NCBI GenBank assembly: GCA_004325065.1
Contig: PITI01000049.1
Location: 1 to 27,980 of the forward strand
DNA from: Hamiltosporidium magnivora
Lineage: Eukaryota > Microsporidia > Dubosqiidae
Direction: 5' to 3'
DNA length: 27,980 bases
Below the pieces are notes generated by a model. It saw only the letters and a program-made list of their open reading frames with translations, searched no databases and had not been told where the DNA came from. Both the position numbers and the translations under genes were made by a program. Shown here piece after piece: positions 11,248 to 20,957 of the stretch. Each line of letters opens with the position of its first letter. Position 1 is the first letter of the stretch.

Positions 11248-12624
11248 ATGAGAAGAAGAAATTATGATCAAAGGTATATGGAAGAACCAATTATTAATAT
11301 GAAATATCTTTTAGAACAACCTTTTATAATTACAGAAAAAGAATTAAAACATTTATTGCCCGAAGTAGATTATTCAACATATTTGAAATCTTTTTATTCT
11401 AAGAAAATTCATAAATTTTACAATTCATTTCATGAGCACGAATGGTTTAAAGAGAGATATATTTATGATGATTACAATATTGAAAAAACAAAAGAATTTT
11501 TACAAAATTATGTTGAATTTACAGAAAAAATTGTGAAAATATGTTGGGATAATACGAACGAAGAAATAAAAATAAACGTACCAATACTTAACGAAGAATA
11601 CTTTGTAGATCCTGAATTAATAAATGTTCCTAAATACAATATTATTATGAAAAATATTTCTAGTTTGGTACCGATTTCTTTGATTCAAAATTTAGCTTTG
11701 AAATGTCCTAATTCTACAAAATTTTCGGTTTTACAATCTGATGATAGGGAATCATATAAAAGGTCGTGTATAATATCTTTACAAAATGAAAATAATATTG
11801 ATGATTCTGTAAGATCCATGAGAAATAAAAGTTCGCCCTCTTGTGAATTTTATTGCGATAAATTTATATTAAATGAAAATAATATGAGTTTTGCAAATGT
11901 TTCATTTTCACAGAAAGATATACTTTTTGCCAAGAAAATTATTAAATCACTTTCTGATAGATATTCAGTTCCTGATGTTTTAGAAACAATTGAATCCGAT
12001 TTGCAATCTTTTTTTGTAAAATATATTGAAAAAAATTTGGGTGAAAATGAAAAAATGAAGAAAGATGCCATTTTTAAATTTGATAAATCAGAAATTCTTG
12101 ATTTCTACATTCTATTGCTTAGATATGTGTTCCATTACTGTTTCTATTGTTGCCGAATGTTTGGATCACATATGGAGATGGCTAGATGTTGTGGAAAATA
12201 TCATATAAGGTCACATGCTAAAAATCGTGATTTTTTTACTCGTAAATTAAAAATATATACGATGGATAAAGACTTTTCGTTTATGAAAGATATAAAAGAA
12301 GAAGATGGGATGATCAAACACATTATTAAAATTGATGAAGAGCAATACAAGTGTAATTCTTGTATCAAAGTATTTGCGCAAGCACATAATGTTGCAAATC
12401 ATATCAAACGAAAACATCCAGAATTGATTGAATCAATCAAAAAAGACATGGAGATTTTCTCAGCATTTATTAATAAACTGGATCCATTTGTTTTGTCCAT
12501 AATTGAAGGAATAAATGATACACATTTACCTTCTTATCTTTTAAAGATTGAAGAAGATATAATACCCGTAAAGTATGATATTCCAAAAGTTTTTTCTGGA
12601 TTCTTGGATAAACCTACAATTTAA
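11248..12624 (+). CDS. ARS2/SERRATE-family zinc-finger protein
   Basis: ARS2/SERRATE/Pir2 proteins bind the nuclear cap-binding complex and direct capped transcripts to processing, export or decay. Several family blocks can be recognised in order in this 458-residue protein. The N-terminal helix block FYNSFHEHEWFKERY (57-71) matches the F-x-x-H-x-x-E-E-W-F-x-x-K-Y signature. An RRM-like piece follows (RESYKRSCIISL, 167-178). Next come FAKKIIKSLSDRY (227-239) and the central LDFYILLLRYVFHYCFY (284-300), leading into MARCCGKYHIRSH (311-323), the family's N-R-C-G-x-x-H-x-R motif. Last is a C2H2 finger with Cys369, Cys372, His385 and His390 (spacing 2-12-4), followed by the conserved K-H-P-E-x-I-E stretch. 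It is shorter than animal ARS2 (about 850 residues) and lacks the Arg-rich linkers. The start follows an in-frame TAA at 11233. It lies 275 bp after NFS1 with its own upstream signal. Confidence 0.82.
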   Translation: MRRRNYDQRYMEEPIINMKYLLEQPFIITEKELKHLLPEVDYSTYLKSFYSKKIHKFYNSFHEHEWFKERYIYDDYNIEKTKEFLQNYVEFTEKIVKICWDNTNEEIKINVPILNEEYFVDPELINVPKYNIIMKNISSLVPISLIQNLALKCPNSTKFSVLQSDDRESYKRSCIISLQNENNIDDSVRSMRNKSSPSCEFYCDKFILNENNMSFANVSFSQKDILFAKKIIKSLSDRYSVPDVLETIESDLQSFFVKYIEKNLGENEKMKKDAIFKFDKSEILDFYILLLRYVFHYCFYCCRMFGSHMEMARCCGKYHIRSHAKNRDFFTRKLKIYTMDKDFSFMKDIKEEDGMIKHIIKIDEEQYKCNSCIKVFAQAHNVANHIKRKHPELIESIKKDMEIFSAFINKLDPFVLSIIEGINDTHLPSYLLKIEEDIIPVKYDIPKVFSGFLDKPTI

Positions 12625-12689
12625 TTAAAAACTTAAGTCTTCTATTAATTTTTATAAATTTCTAATTACCCTTTTTTATATTTATTATG

Positions 12690-13940
12690 CGTAAGATTCG
12701 GAACGAGCACGCGTTGTGTTGAGTTTCGAAGTGTTCATGTGCTTTTATAACTCTTGAATTGTCTGGAAAAAAGTAAAGAAATATCAACTCGAAGAGCAGG
12801 AATACTCAAACGGGAAGGTATTAATAAAACCCATCTTGTATAAAAAAAGGCTTCCTTAAAGTAAAATATAATTCGAGATAAGAATTAAAAAGCGAAATTA
12901 GAAGAGTTCTAACTTGCAAAGTTATATAACGAAATAGAAAGGCGGAAACTACATTCAAAGTTATATAACTCAAGAAAAACGAGCTTATATGTAAAGTAAC
13001 TCTTCAAACGGCATAAAAAATGAAATTTAAGGCCACACTCTGATGAAGTGTTTTGCTATACCCAGGATATAAATTTATTATAGGCGGCAAAAGGAAAGTG
13101 TCAACCGTACTATCAGTTAGCAAAACTATAGATAATTTAGCAGCCGATGTGAAAAAAATTTCGGACATACTACAACAGACAGCATAATTCTTGTTAATAC
13201 ATACACTTACTCCTTCTAAATAGAGCAAATTTGATACTATAAACGATTAAGAGCCGCTCGCTTCAAGGCATTTTTGAAAATATGTATGGAGATATAAATG
13301 GGGACATCAGAATTAAAACTGATGTCAGAGTTCGAACAAAAAGACCCGATATATTTTTTTTAAATAACAGACAAAAAATTACACACCCACGTAAGTAGGA
13401 ATTGCTTCTCAAACTCCACTTCAAATATTTGAAAAAGAAGAACAAAAGAAGCTTGATCTATTTTAATAAATTGTAACTTATTGATATTTGTGGGGTTAAG
13501 ATAATTCCTTATGTGTTGACCTAAGATTGATTGTGAAAAAATACTATTAGCAATACCTTATAAGTCTTCAAATTCCTACAAATATATGCCTTTATTTACG
13601 GTTGAAAGTTCTCAAAGATTGCCGAAACAATTTTATTTGAACTACCAACATAACTTGGATCGTGTTTAAGGGCCGAAGTGAGCTGGGAAAAAAGTCAATA
13701 TGTGTTATATAAAGAGCCATAATACACGAGGAACCAAGACCCTCATTAAGTAGGCTCATAATGAGAATTATACAGTAAATATGTTAAAACAAAAAAATAA
13801 ATACATCATATTTTATTGTAACGAACGGAAGTAAAAAAAGGTCATGATTTAGAAGAATAAGAAGTTAAAAGGATTAAAGAAGCAGAATAAATATTAAAAA
13901 TTAGATAAAACCTTCCTAATCCATAATTTAATTTAATAAA
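12690..13940 (+). mobile_element. Decayed RLE-type LINE (family A), copy 1
   Basis: Following the plus strand across frameshifts gives the C-terminal part of a non-LTR reverse transcriptase polyprotein: RAGILKREGINKTHL (about 12792-12836); LYNEIERRKLHSKLYNSRK (about 12922-12978); TIDNLAAD, the zinc-knuckle H-L-A-T-R-C region (about 13123-13146); CEKNFGHTTTDS, decayed from a C-E-K-M-L-x-H-D-Y-T-R-R-H-N block; IRIKTDVRVRTKRPDIFFL (about 13309-13362); VGIASQTPLQIFEKEEQKK; VKIIPYVLT (about 13494-13520); and SLQIPTNI. R-P-D-I-F followed by an I-E-V-like strand fits the PD-(D/E)xK restriction-like endonuclease of R2/CRE/NeSL-type LINEs. The 3' flank (about 13660-13790) aligns with that of copy 2, including ACACGAGGAACCAAGACCCT in one and a near match in the other. 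Many stops make it inert. The 5' limit is uncertain. Confidence 0.75.
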
Positions 13941-15381
13941 TACATCTTACTATGTCGCCTGATAAATGAGTTGCAAAGAACTTTTTCCTACAAGTAAAAC
14001 GTTTTGTTTTCATACTTGAAGCTAATTTTACATTATTTAAATATGAATAAACATGAATTTGTATTAAAAATAGTATAGAAAACTTTGCTTTTCTCATTTC
14101 TGATTTTTTTAAATTATACCATGGTTTCTATACAGGCAGTACAAAAAGGAGAAAATATAAATCCTATATTTCAAATATTTCACATCTATGGTAAATAAAC
14201 ATTAACCGGCTAAAAATGTATGCAATTTCTATGTTAACATTGTATTTGTTTAATCCTCTTTTGATACAACGAAATCAAAAAAAATAATGAAATAAAAAAT
14301 TCTTCCGCATTAGACTAAGATATAATCAAAAGGACATCTTATAAAATCTCCTTGAGAAGAAATATGTATATTTTAATGAGGATTGAAGGATTTTTGTTGC
14401 TGTGTTTTCTCTTACCTTTTATATTTATGCAAATTATATTTATAAGATTTTAGCGCGTTATCAAGATTGTAAGTTCGATAATTGTAATACTAAGCAGTTA
14501 TTGATTTTAAGTATAAAATTTATAATTGTATCTTTTTCTCTATACGAAGAAAATACGCATTTAATGTAGAAAATAATATTATAATAGACGATTGTGGAAA
14601 ATTATCATAACAAGCTTTGGAATCGATATGAAAAAACTATAAAACATAACTATATAGAAGAGAAAACTATTAAATATTTCTCATTTTTTTATATTTTTAT
14701 AAATTTAACAAATATGAAGTTTTATAGCATAATTGAGTCTTCATTTTAGGCTCGAATAAAAGCCTTAGCTATGGTTTAAGATATCTCTGATGTATTATTT
14801 CTAAATCAAACCAAATTAAAAATGGCATATTAAAATTTAAGTTCAGTACTAAAGCTAACTTATGATTTTTAGCAAATATAAAACTTGGATAATAAAATTG
14901 CCGTGAACGAATTAAGTCTCATTTATAAATATTCTCTTTGAATCAAAGTATTATTGTTTTTATAAAAAGCCTTTTAGAAAATTTTAGATGTTTTAATCCA
15001 AGCATGATTAATTTTATAGTATATAAAAGGTAGTAAAGTGTTTTTAGCAAAGCAAATATATTGGAATAAAGATAAAATGTTTTTTATTACAATGAATTTT
15101 TAAAAATAAACTATTAAAAAAAATATAATATAAATACTTGCTTAAAAAGATAACTTAATTTCAAAAAGCGAACACAAAGTATTATAAAGCATGGTTTTTC
15201 CTTTGCAAATCCGAGTTATATATTACCGCAACAAACTCTAACTAAATACAATCTAACTATATAAAGTAAAATTTGTCAAAAATTGCATTTTCCAGATTTA
15301 AAAAATTCCTGTCTAGACATATTACGTCGTAAAAAAAATATTTACCTAAAAATTTAATTAAATGAATTGTTTAGATTTCAA
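13941..15381. other. AT-rich spacer before the LRR gene's 3' end
   Basis: No gene is supported. A 29-codon hydrophobic ORF at 14364-14453 could mimic a signal peptide but leads nowhere. The rest is A/T-rich with stops in all frames. Confidence 0.5.
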
Positions 15382-17727
15382 TTAATAAAAAAAATGGCTT
15401 CCTATAATTTCATTGTAAAGATTTCTCAAAATATTTCCATCTTTAAATTTCTCATAACCTTTTGTTGAAATAATGTGACTTCTTGTTAGAGAAATTAAGC
15501 TTGATTTTTCTAAAATTACAGTAAAACCGAAATTTGATAGCTCAATATAATTTAAATTTTTAAAATTTCGTATATATAGTAAATCTTTTGGATATATTTT
15601 TATAGCGAATAACTTTAACATCTTTAAAGAATTTATAAATTTACAATCATCTCCTAAATCATAAAATTTAACACCAAAAAATCTGCATTTAGAAAGATTT
15701 AACTCCTCTAGTCTTTCAAGATATTTTATTCGCTGTAAATCTTTCATGTAAATAGTATCGGATTTATAGGAAAGTTTTTTCAGATTTGGGTTACACATCA
15801 AGCTTAGATCAATTAAAGAGCCGAAAAGTGATTTGCATCCAGATAAATATAAATTTTCCAAATAATCAAGCCCACTTAAGATATCTATATTATTGCATAA
15901 ATTTGGTTTATAGGTTTTAAAATATAATGATATGATGTTTTTAGGCCAAGCTATATGAGATTCGGAATTTTTAATTAAAGTTATTTGACAAAACTGTAAA
16001 TATAGTACCTTTAAAAATTCCAACTTAAATATTTCCAACAAACTAGATTCTGTTATCTTTATATATCTAAGACTTAATTGGGTTAAAAATTTCGAATTAT
16101 TTAATAGATTGAGTTTTATGATTTTTCGATTTGATGAGAAATTTCTAACGTTCAAAACTTTGAGTCCATGTCGCTTAAACAGAAAATTATAGAAATAATC
16201 ACTATAATCATCGTGTTCGATTGTTAAATTTTCTAATTTTTGCATATTATGAATTACTTTAAACAAATTAAACTCTATATTCGTATCAGATATATAATTA
16301 ATAAGCTTTAAAGTTTGCAAGGATCTAAAATACCCTAAACAATTCCAAAAGTTCAAATATAATTTAGAATTTAAAAACCAGATTTCTAAATATTGAACAT
16401 TAGAATATGATATAACCTTCGTAAACTCTTTTAAAAAAAAATCTGCTAGAAATGATGATCCAAAGGAAAGTATAATTCGCTTAATATTTGAGGCCCCAAC
16501 AAAATCAACCCACCAAGTATAACTCATTTTAATATTGCAAAATTCAACATATTCCAGCGTTTTTATCAAATGCACGAAGGCTTGAAAATTATAAAGGTCT
16601 GCATCCATTGAGATATCATTTAATATCAATCCTTTAAGATTTCTTTTTTTCAGAAAGAAATCAAGATAGTAACAATCAACATTTATATTTTTTAGACTAA
16701 AAAATTCTAAATTTTCATCAAAAGCCGTATCTAATTGATATAGAATTGCATTTAATGATCCATAAAGATTTGATATTATTATTGATTTAAATATTTCCTT
16801 TGAGAAAATGGAAAAATAATAGGTCTTGTTATTTGTTTCATTGCCTAGAAAATTGTTTATTATTAATGATTTTATATTTAGTTGATGTAATAGAATTTGA
16901 AAAATCTTAAAAATGTATAAATTTTTGAAGGCCTTTTCTAAAATATATAATATCTTACAATCATTTACTAACAAATTATTGTAAGGAATATGTTCATTAA
17001 AGAGCGTTATATCAAATATTTCATTTGAGTTTTTGAGTAAAATCAAATTTTGAGAATGGAAAGTATGATTTACCATTAAAATGTTCAGAAAAGCCTGTAT
17101 GAGTTTTTTTATTATAAAATATTCAATTTCGGCGAAAAAAATTTGACGAAAACTCTCTTTATATTTCAAAAAACATATTTGTTCACCAAAATACATTTTA
17201 AAAAGTAAACCTTTTAAAACTGTACCAATGTGTTTGCTTTCCAATGCTTTAAGATATTTTAAGGTTAGTAACATACACTTAAGTTGATAACAGTTTACTT
17301 TCTCTGGTAATAATGAAATATTGTTCGTGAGTTTTAGAAAAAATATTAACTCAAAATTACATTCGATTTTCCCGTTAATTTTTTCTGATCTATTGGCATC
17401 TAAAATATTATTCAGAACCTCAAAACCAATATAGTTATCTTTTGTATACGTAAAAGCCCATTTCGATTCTATTGATGAATCAGAATCTAATGTATAATGT
17501 GTTTTCAAATAATATTCTTCCTCGATTTCTGATAAATTTGTTTTATGTTTTTGCACATCATTATAAAATAGAAGCTGAGCTTCCTCGACTATTTCGAATC
17601 TATAAACAAATATATTCCCAACAATGAACTTACGCGATAGTAAAAATATATACAGAATAAAATTGAAGCTACACAATCGTTTCACTTCAAAGAAAAAATT
17701 TCTATCAAGAAGAATATATATATTCAT
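15382..17727 (-). CDS. Leucine-rich-repeat protein, possibly exported or membrane-anchored
   Basis: A 781-residue protein. Near the N-terminus, two basic residues (Lys16, Arg17) are followed by the hydrophobic run CSFNFILYIFLLS (19-31), which could be a signal anchor or an unusually late signal peptide; the next Met is at 152, so no shorter start is likely. Residues about 50-340 match nothing I know. From about 360 to the end, irregular LRR units follow one another, for example LKGLILNDISM (364-374), LQTLKLINYI (470-479), LENLTIEH (498-505), LKVLNVRNF (522-530), LKVLYLQFCQI (572-582), LENLYLSGCKSL (623-634), LEELNLSKCRFF (673-684) and LKMLKLFAIKI (701-711). LRR proteins are expanded in several microsporidia and many are predicted to be secreted. 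A role at the host interface is inference. There is no CCC/GGG triplet before this ATG, unlike the housekeeping genes. A repeat relic lies about 110 bp upstream. Confidence 0.85.
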   Translation of the reverse strand: MNIYILLDRNFFFEVKRLCSFNFILYIFLLSRKFIVGNIFVYRFEIVEEAQLLFYNDVQKHKTNLSEIEEEYYLKTHYTLDSDSSIESKWAFTYTKDNYIGFEVLNNILDANRSEKINGKIECNFELIFFLKLTNNISLLPEKVNCYQLKCMLLTLKYLKALESKHIGTVLKGLLFKMYFGEQICFLKYKESFRQIFFAEIEYFIIKKLIQAFLNILMVNHTFHSQNLILLKNSNEIFDITLFNEHIPYNNLLVNDCKILYILEKAFKNLYIFKIFQILLHQLNIKSLIINNFLGNETNNKTYYFSIFSKEIFKSIIISNLYGSLNAILYQLDTAFDENLEFFSLKNINVDCYYLDFFLKKRNLKGLILNDISMDADLYNFQAFVHLIKTLEYVEFCNIKMSYTWWVDFVGASNIKRIILSFGSSFLADFFLKEFTKVISYSNVQYLEIWFLNSKLYLNFWNCLGYFRSLQTLKLINYISDTNIEFNLFKVIHNMQKLENLTIEHDDYSDYFYNFLFKRHGLKVLNVRNFSSNRKIIKLNLLNNSKFLTQLSLRYIKITESSLLEIFKLEFLKVLYLQFCQITLIKNSESHIAWPKNIISLYFKTYKPNLCNNIDILSGLDYLENLYLSGCKSLFGSLIDLSLMCNPNLKKLSYKSDTIYMKDLQRIKYLERLEELNLSKCRFFGVKFYDLGDDCKFINSLKMLKLFAIKIYPKDLLYIRNFKNLNYIELSNFGFTVILEKSSLISLTRSHIISTKGYEKFKDGNILRNLYNEIIGSHFFY

Positions 17728-17840
17728 TTAATAAAATCAAGATTTTAGAGATTTCCTTATATATTAATTTTTTTAAAAAAATATTATTTTATCAGGATAA
17801 ATTAAAAAAAAAATTGCTTGGCTATATTTAATTTACCTAC

Positions 17841-18072
17841 CATGCCGGGAGCAGAATTGGCTTGAATATTCTCTGCTTGTCGTAAGAGGCGACTAAAAGC
17901 GACTGGTCCTTCAGGTTGGAGTTGGGCGTATGGTTAACAATCCACCTTTTAAAAACCCCTTTTACGAAACCTGAAAAAGTAAACGAACCCACTATAAAAA
18001 GACCGGTGGACGGTATATTTTTGGGTGGCCAAGGCTCTTACAAAGCTGTAGTGCCGAGGATGAATGAATGAA
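17841..18072. mobile_element. Compact GC-rich SINE/LINE-like relic
   Basis: A sharply bounded stretch of about 230 bp, far richer in G and C than anything near it, starts at CATGCCGGGAGC and ends in a (TGAA)n tail at 18061-18072, a typical LINE/SINE 3' end. It has no long frame. A stem can form from GCTTGTCG (17875-17882) and CGAC-TAA-AAGC (17890-17900) around TAAGAGG. The GTCGTAAGAGGCGACTAA phrase recalls a segment shared by many invertebrate non-LTR elements; this is from memory and unverified. An imperfect flanking repeat (ATTTAATT before, ATTTGAATT after) may be a target-site duplication. A tRNA-type A/B box pair is not convincing. Orientation is best read as plus because of the tail. Confidence 0.55.
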
Positions 18073-19629
18073 ATTTGAATTAAAAGATTAAGAAGTAAAA
18101 TAATAAATTATTTAATTATGTACCTCTAATTTCTAAAAAAATCATTGGTCGTATCTTGACTTAATTTTTTCCCTAGGATTTATTTAATTATTTTTATTTT
18201 AGAAATACAAGCCATTAATTTGCATATCATCCATATTTGATAACAAAGATATATTTTCTAATAGTTTAACAATCTGAAATGGTTATCCTTGGCTTAGTAA
18301 ACATAGTAAATTATTTTTATCAGTTCCATGACTTGTTTCCATTTTCTGCTATTAGATTTTTAAAATTTAATTACCAAATAAGGCTAGTATTACCTAGAGA
18401 ACAGAATAATTTCGAGAACATTCTATTTTTTTGTCCTATTAAATCGCAACTTTTATTTTGCGTTTGTTTCTAGCTTAAAGCATTTAAAACAAAAATTTTA
18501 CATATAGAAAAATGAAAGCCGAAAAAACTCATAAAAATACGAATTATTATTTATAATAATTTATGACCAGATTTTATAAAAAAAATTTAATATCTACTGG
18601 CTTGGCTCTTGAAAAATATTGAAACGTTCAGCGTGTAGAAATACTGATGATAAGAATTTCGAAGATGAATTTATGTATTTTAGGACAATTTTCAAGCATT
18701 GTATCATTTTTAAATCTCCTAGGCGTAAACTTTTTTAAACTATGTCAATTCCAAGTCTAAATTCTTTTACCTGGAAAATCTTTAGAGTTTTTGAGTCCAT
18801 TATTAAATTTTCAAATTTACGAAAAAGTTATATTGAAAGCAAATTGTTTGATTTATTTCCAAGGAACATGATTAAACTTCAAGTACATAATCTTGGTACT
18901 TTAAGATTCTTAACTCATTATAGAGCAAGAAAATAAATAAGACCTATATAATCAAAAAACTTTTATCTTTTAGTTTTTATAAGCTTTTTTTATTATTTCT
19001 TCTCATAAACTCAAAGACTTATATTCGAAGCAAAAAAATACTTTTTAAAAAATATGAAGGTTATACTTTAAATTTAAGGATTTTCAGGTAACTTATAGGA
19101 TTAAAAAACCCAATAACTTAATTATAACGCAGAATATATATTCCTTCAAAAGAGAAGATTAAGAGAATATATGGTACGTTATTACCAAGCGCGCATCAAA
19201 ACTAAAAATCAAAAAAACATAGAGAAGCCCAGATCTATTTAATTGAAGCGTGCAAATGATTTTTTTTAGGTTCACCATTTTTCCATAATGTGTGAGAAGG
19301 AAGGAAAATATTTTCTTAAAATAGCTATAATAAAAACCTCTGCGTTTTTCACTCAAAAATTTCTATGAAGCGATCTTAAGAAAACTTCTTTTTTTAGTAA
19401 TATAGCAAGAAACACATAATATATGAAGTTAAGAAGCATGACGAAAAGTAACTATATTTTTCAGGTACATATAGAACATTTTGCTTTAGATTAATGAGAA
19501 AATTAAGACCTAAACACATATTCTGATTTGAAAATATCATATTTGTCAAAAAAAATATACCAATCAAAGATATTAGTGCTGGATAAATAACTTAACAGCA
19601 TGAAAATAATCCAAGCCAAAAACTAATCA
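18073..19629. other. AT-rich spacer, no gene recognised
   Basis: Short ATG-initiated frames of about 64 codons occur at 18279-18473 and 18742-18936 (plus) and 19159-19356 (minus). None shows a motif, protein-like composition or an upstream CCC/GGG signal, so I do not call them genes. The patch 19150-19350 has a little more GC and may be old element debris. Confidence 0.5.
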
Positions 19630-20600
19630 TATAATTTTTTTGATACTGTTTCGTTTAAAAGCTTTAAGACATTAATTAATTTTATTACATAAATTTCTGG
19701 GTTGAAATGTTTTTCAAAGATTTTATAAATTTTTTCTACCTCCTTAAATTCTATCTGTTCTTCGCCTAAATCCGAATTCTCATTTATTTTTCTTGTAGGT
19801 TTCTATAATCTGGTTCCTCAATCTGAAATAATGGATTTATTATCTAATGTTTTAAAATTATTTACACATTATTTCTCGTTACTGGCTTGTTTTAATGGGG
19901 CTGTGGTTCCTCGTGCACTTAGGCTCTCTCAATAACGCCCATGACGCACTTTCCCAGCTTTCTTCGGCATTCGGTCTGATTCAAGTCCTCTTCTTCGATC
20001 AAAGGGAATTGATTCGACTGTCTTCTTAAGGACTATAGACTGAATGTATGTTATTACATTTTGGGGTATTTGTAAGCTTTTAAGGTATGATTTATGGTAT
20101 TTTGTCACAAAACCGTCCCAGGTCATCACATAAGATATTGTCTCAACACTAAACTTTTAAATAAGACCCAGCTCATTAACTAGCAGGTCATACTTCCTAA
20201 GTTTTTCAGTTTCAACTATTTGAAGTGAATCTTGGGAAGTAATTTATCTTCAATGGGTGTTATCTAATTTTTCCTCTTTTCTAAAATATACATATCGGTT
20301 TATTATTACAAATTTTGAAATCAGTTTTTATTCTGGTGTCCAAGCTTAACTCGGCATATTCATTTTCAAAAACTTATTGAACTGAATATATCCTAATTCG
20401 TTTTGAAGAATTAAGCTTAAATTTATTTCGAAAGAGAAGATACAGGTATCCAACCACTTCATTATGCCGTCTGGTGTAGTCATGATTTAGCATTTTCTCA
20501 TATCGAGTTGCTAGATGATCTACAGTTCTACCAGATTCATTACAATGTTGGCAAATGTCATCTGCTCCTCAGAATAGGTCATTTAAAATAGGCAGTTTCT
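19630..20600 (-). mobile_element. Decayed RLE-type LINE (family A), copy 2
   Basis: Minus-strand reading gives the best-preserved family A copy. CQHC (20542-20553) and a following TVDHLATRYEKML contain the zinc knuckle, C-x2-C-x7-H, with the last Cys changed to Tyr. HDYTRRHNEVVGYLYLL follows, then SSKRIRIYSVQ, a stop, and ENEYAELSLDTRIKTDFKI (about 20300-20370). The endonuclease heart is frameshifted here. VETEKLRKYDLLVNELGLI (about 20160-20215) and ISYVMTWDGFVTKYHKSYL (about 20078-20134) follow. The frame 20129-19929 is open for 66 codons and includes KKTVESIPFDRRRGLE. The 3' flank (about 19870-19960) aligns with copy 1. A further block at about 19640-19800 reads EEQIEFKEVEKIYKIFEKH and recurs downstream of the other copies. 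The reverse transcriptase core is missing, so the copy is 5'-truncated at about 20600. Confidence 0.8.
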
Positions 20601-20658
20601 GAAAATTAATTTATTTTTGGATATAAACTAAAAAAAACATTTCTTTTTTAATGCTGCA

Positions 20659-20957
20659 TTTTCTAATATCATTTTACTTTGTATAGTCCAAGAATATTCA
20701 TGGAAAAATCATATATTTGCTATTTTTTCGTTTGTAGCGTTCCTTAGACATTTTTTTCATTCTTTTGATTGTTAATTGAACATATATGTTTAAAATTCAT
20801 TTACATTATTTTCTAATATCATTTTACTTTGTAGAGTACAAGAAGATTCATATAAAAATCATATATTTGTTATTTTTCGTTTGTAGCGTTCCTTAGACGT
20901 TTTTTCATTGTTTTGATTGTTAATCGAACATACATGTTTAAAATTCATTTACATTAT
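20659..20957. repeat. Two tandem ~150-bp units plus start of a third
   Basis: Units 20659-20808 and 20809-20957 both begin TTTTCTAATATCATTTTACT and share GTTTGTAGCGTTCCTTAGAC and AAAATTCATTTACATTATTT. Only scattered substitutions and 1-2 base indels separate them, so they are much younger than the LINE copies. The third unit begins TTTTCTAAT at 20957 and then diverges. They directly abut the truncated 5' end of the family A copy 2. Confidence 0.9.

Noticed and set aside
13004..13445. Two minus-strand frames of 60-74 codons
   Set aside because: Both are antisense to the family A LINE copy 1, whose plus-strand motifs explain the region.
14364..14453. 29-codon hydrophobic ORF (MYILMRIEGFLLLCF...) resembling a signal peptide
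   Set aside because: It stops at once after the hydrophobic run, has no downstream coding continuation, and such runs are common in T-rich DNA.
17921..17945. Possible B-box-like GGTTGGAGTTGG inside the GC-rich element, which would make it a tRNA-derived SINE
   Set aside because: It departs from the B-box consensus and no matching A box is found at the usual distance.
18742..18936. 64-codon ATG-initiated frame with a protein-like look (SLNSFTWKIFRVFES)
   Set aside because: It has no recognised motif, no CCC/GGG signal and no neighbouring continuation. It could be decayed LRR-type DNA, but that cannot be supported.
19159..19356. 65-codon minus-strand frame
   Set aside because: It is hydrophobic and low-complexity with no motif, and it lies in element-rich spacer.
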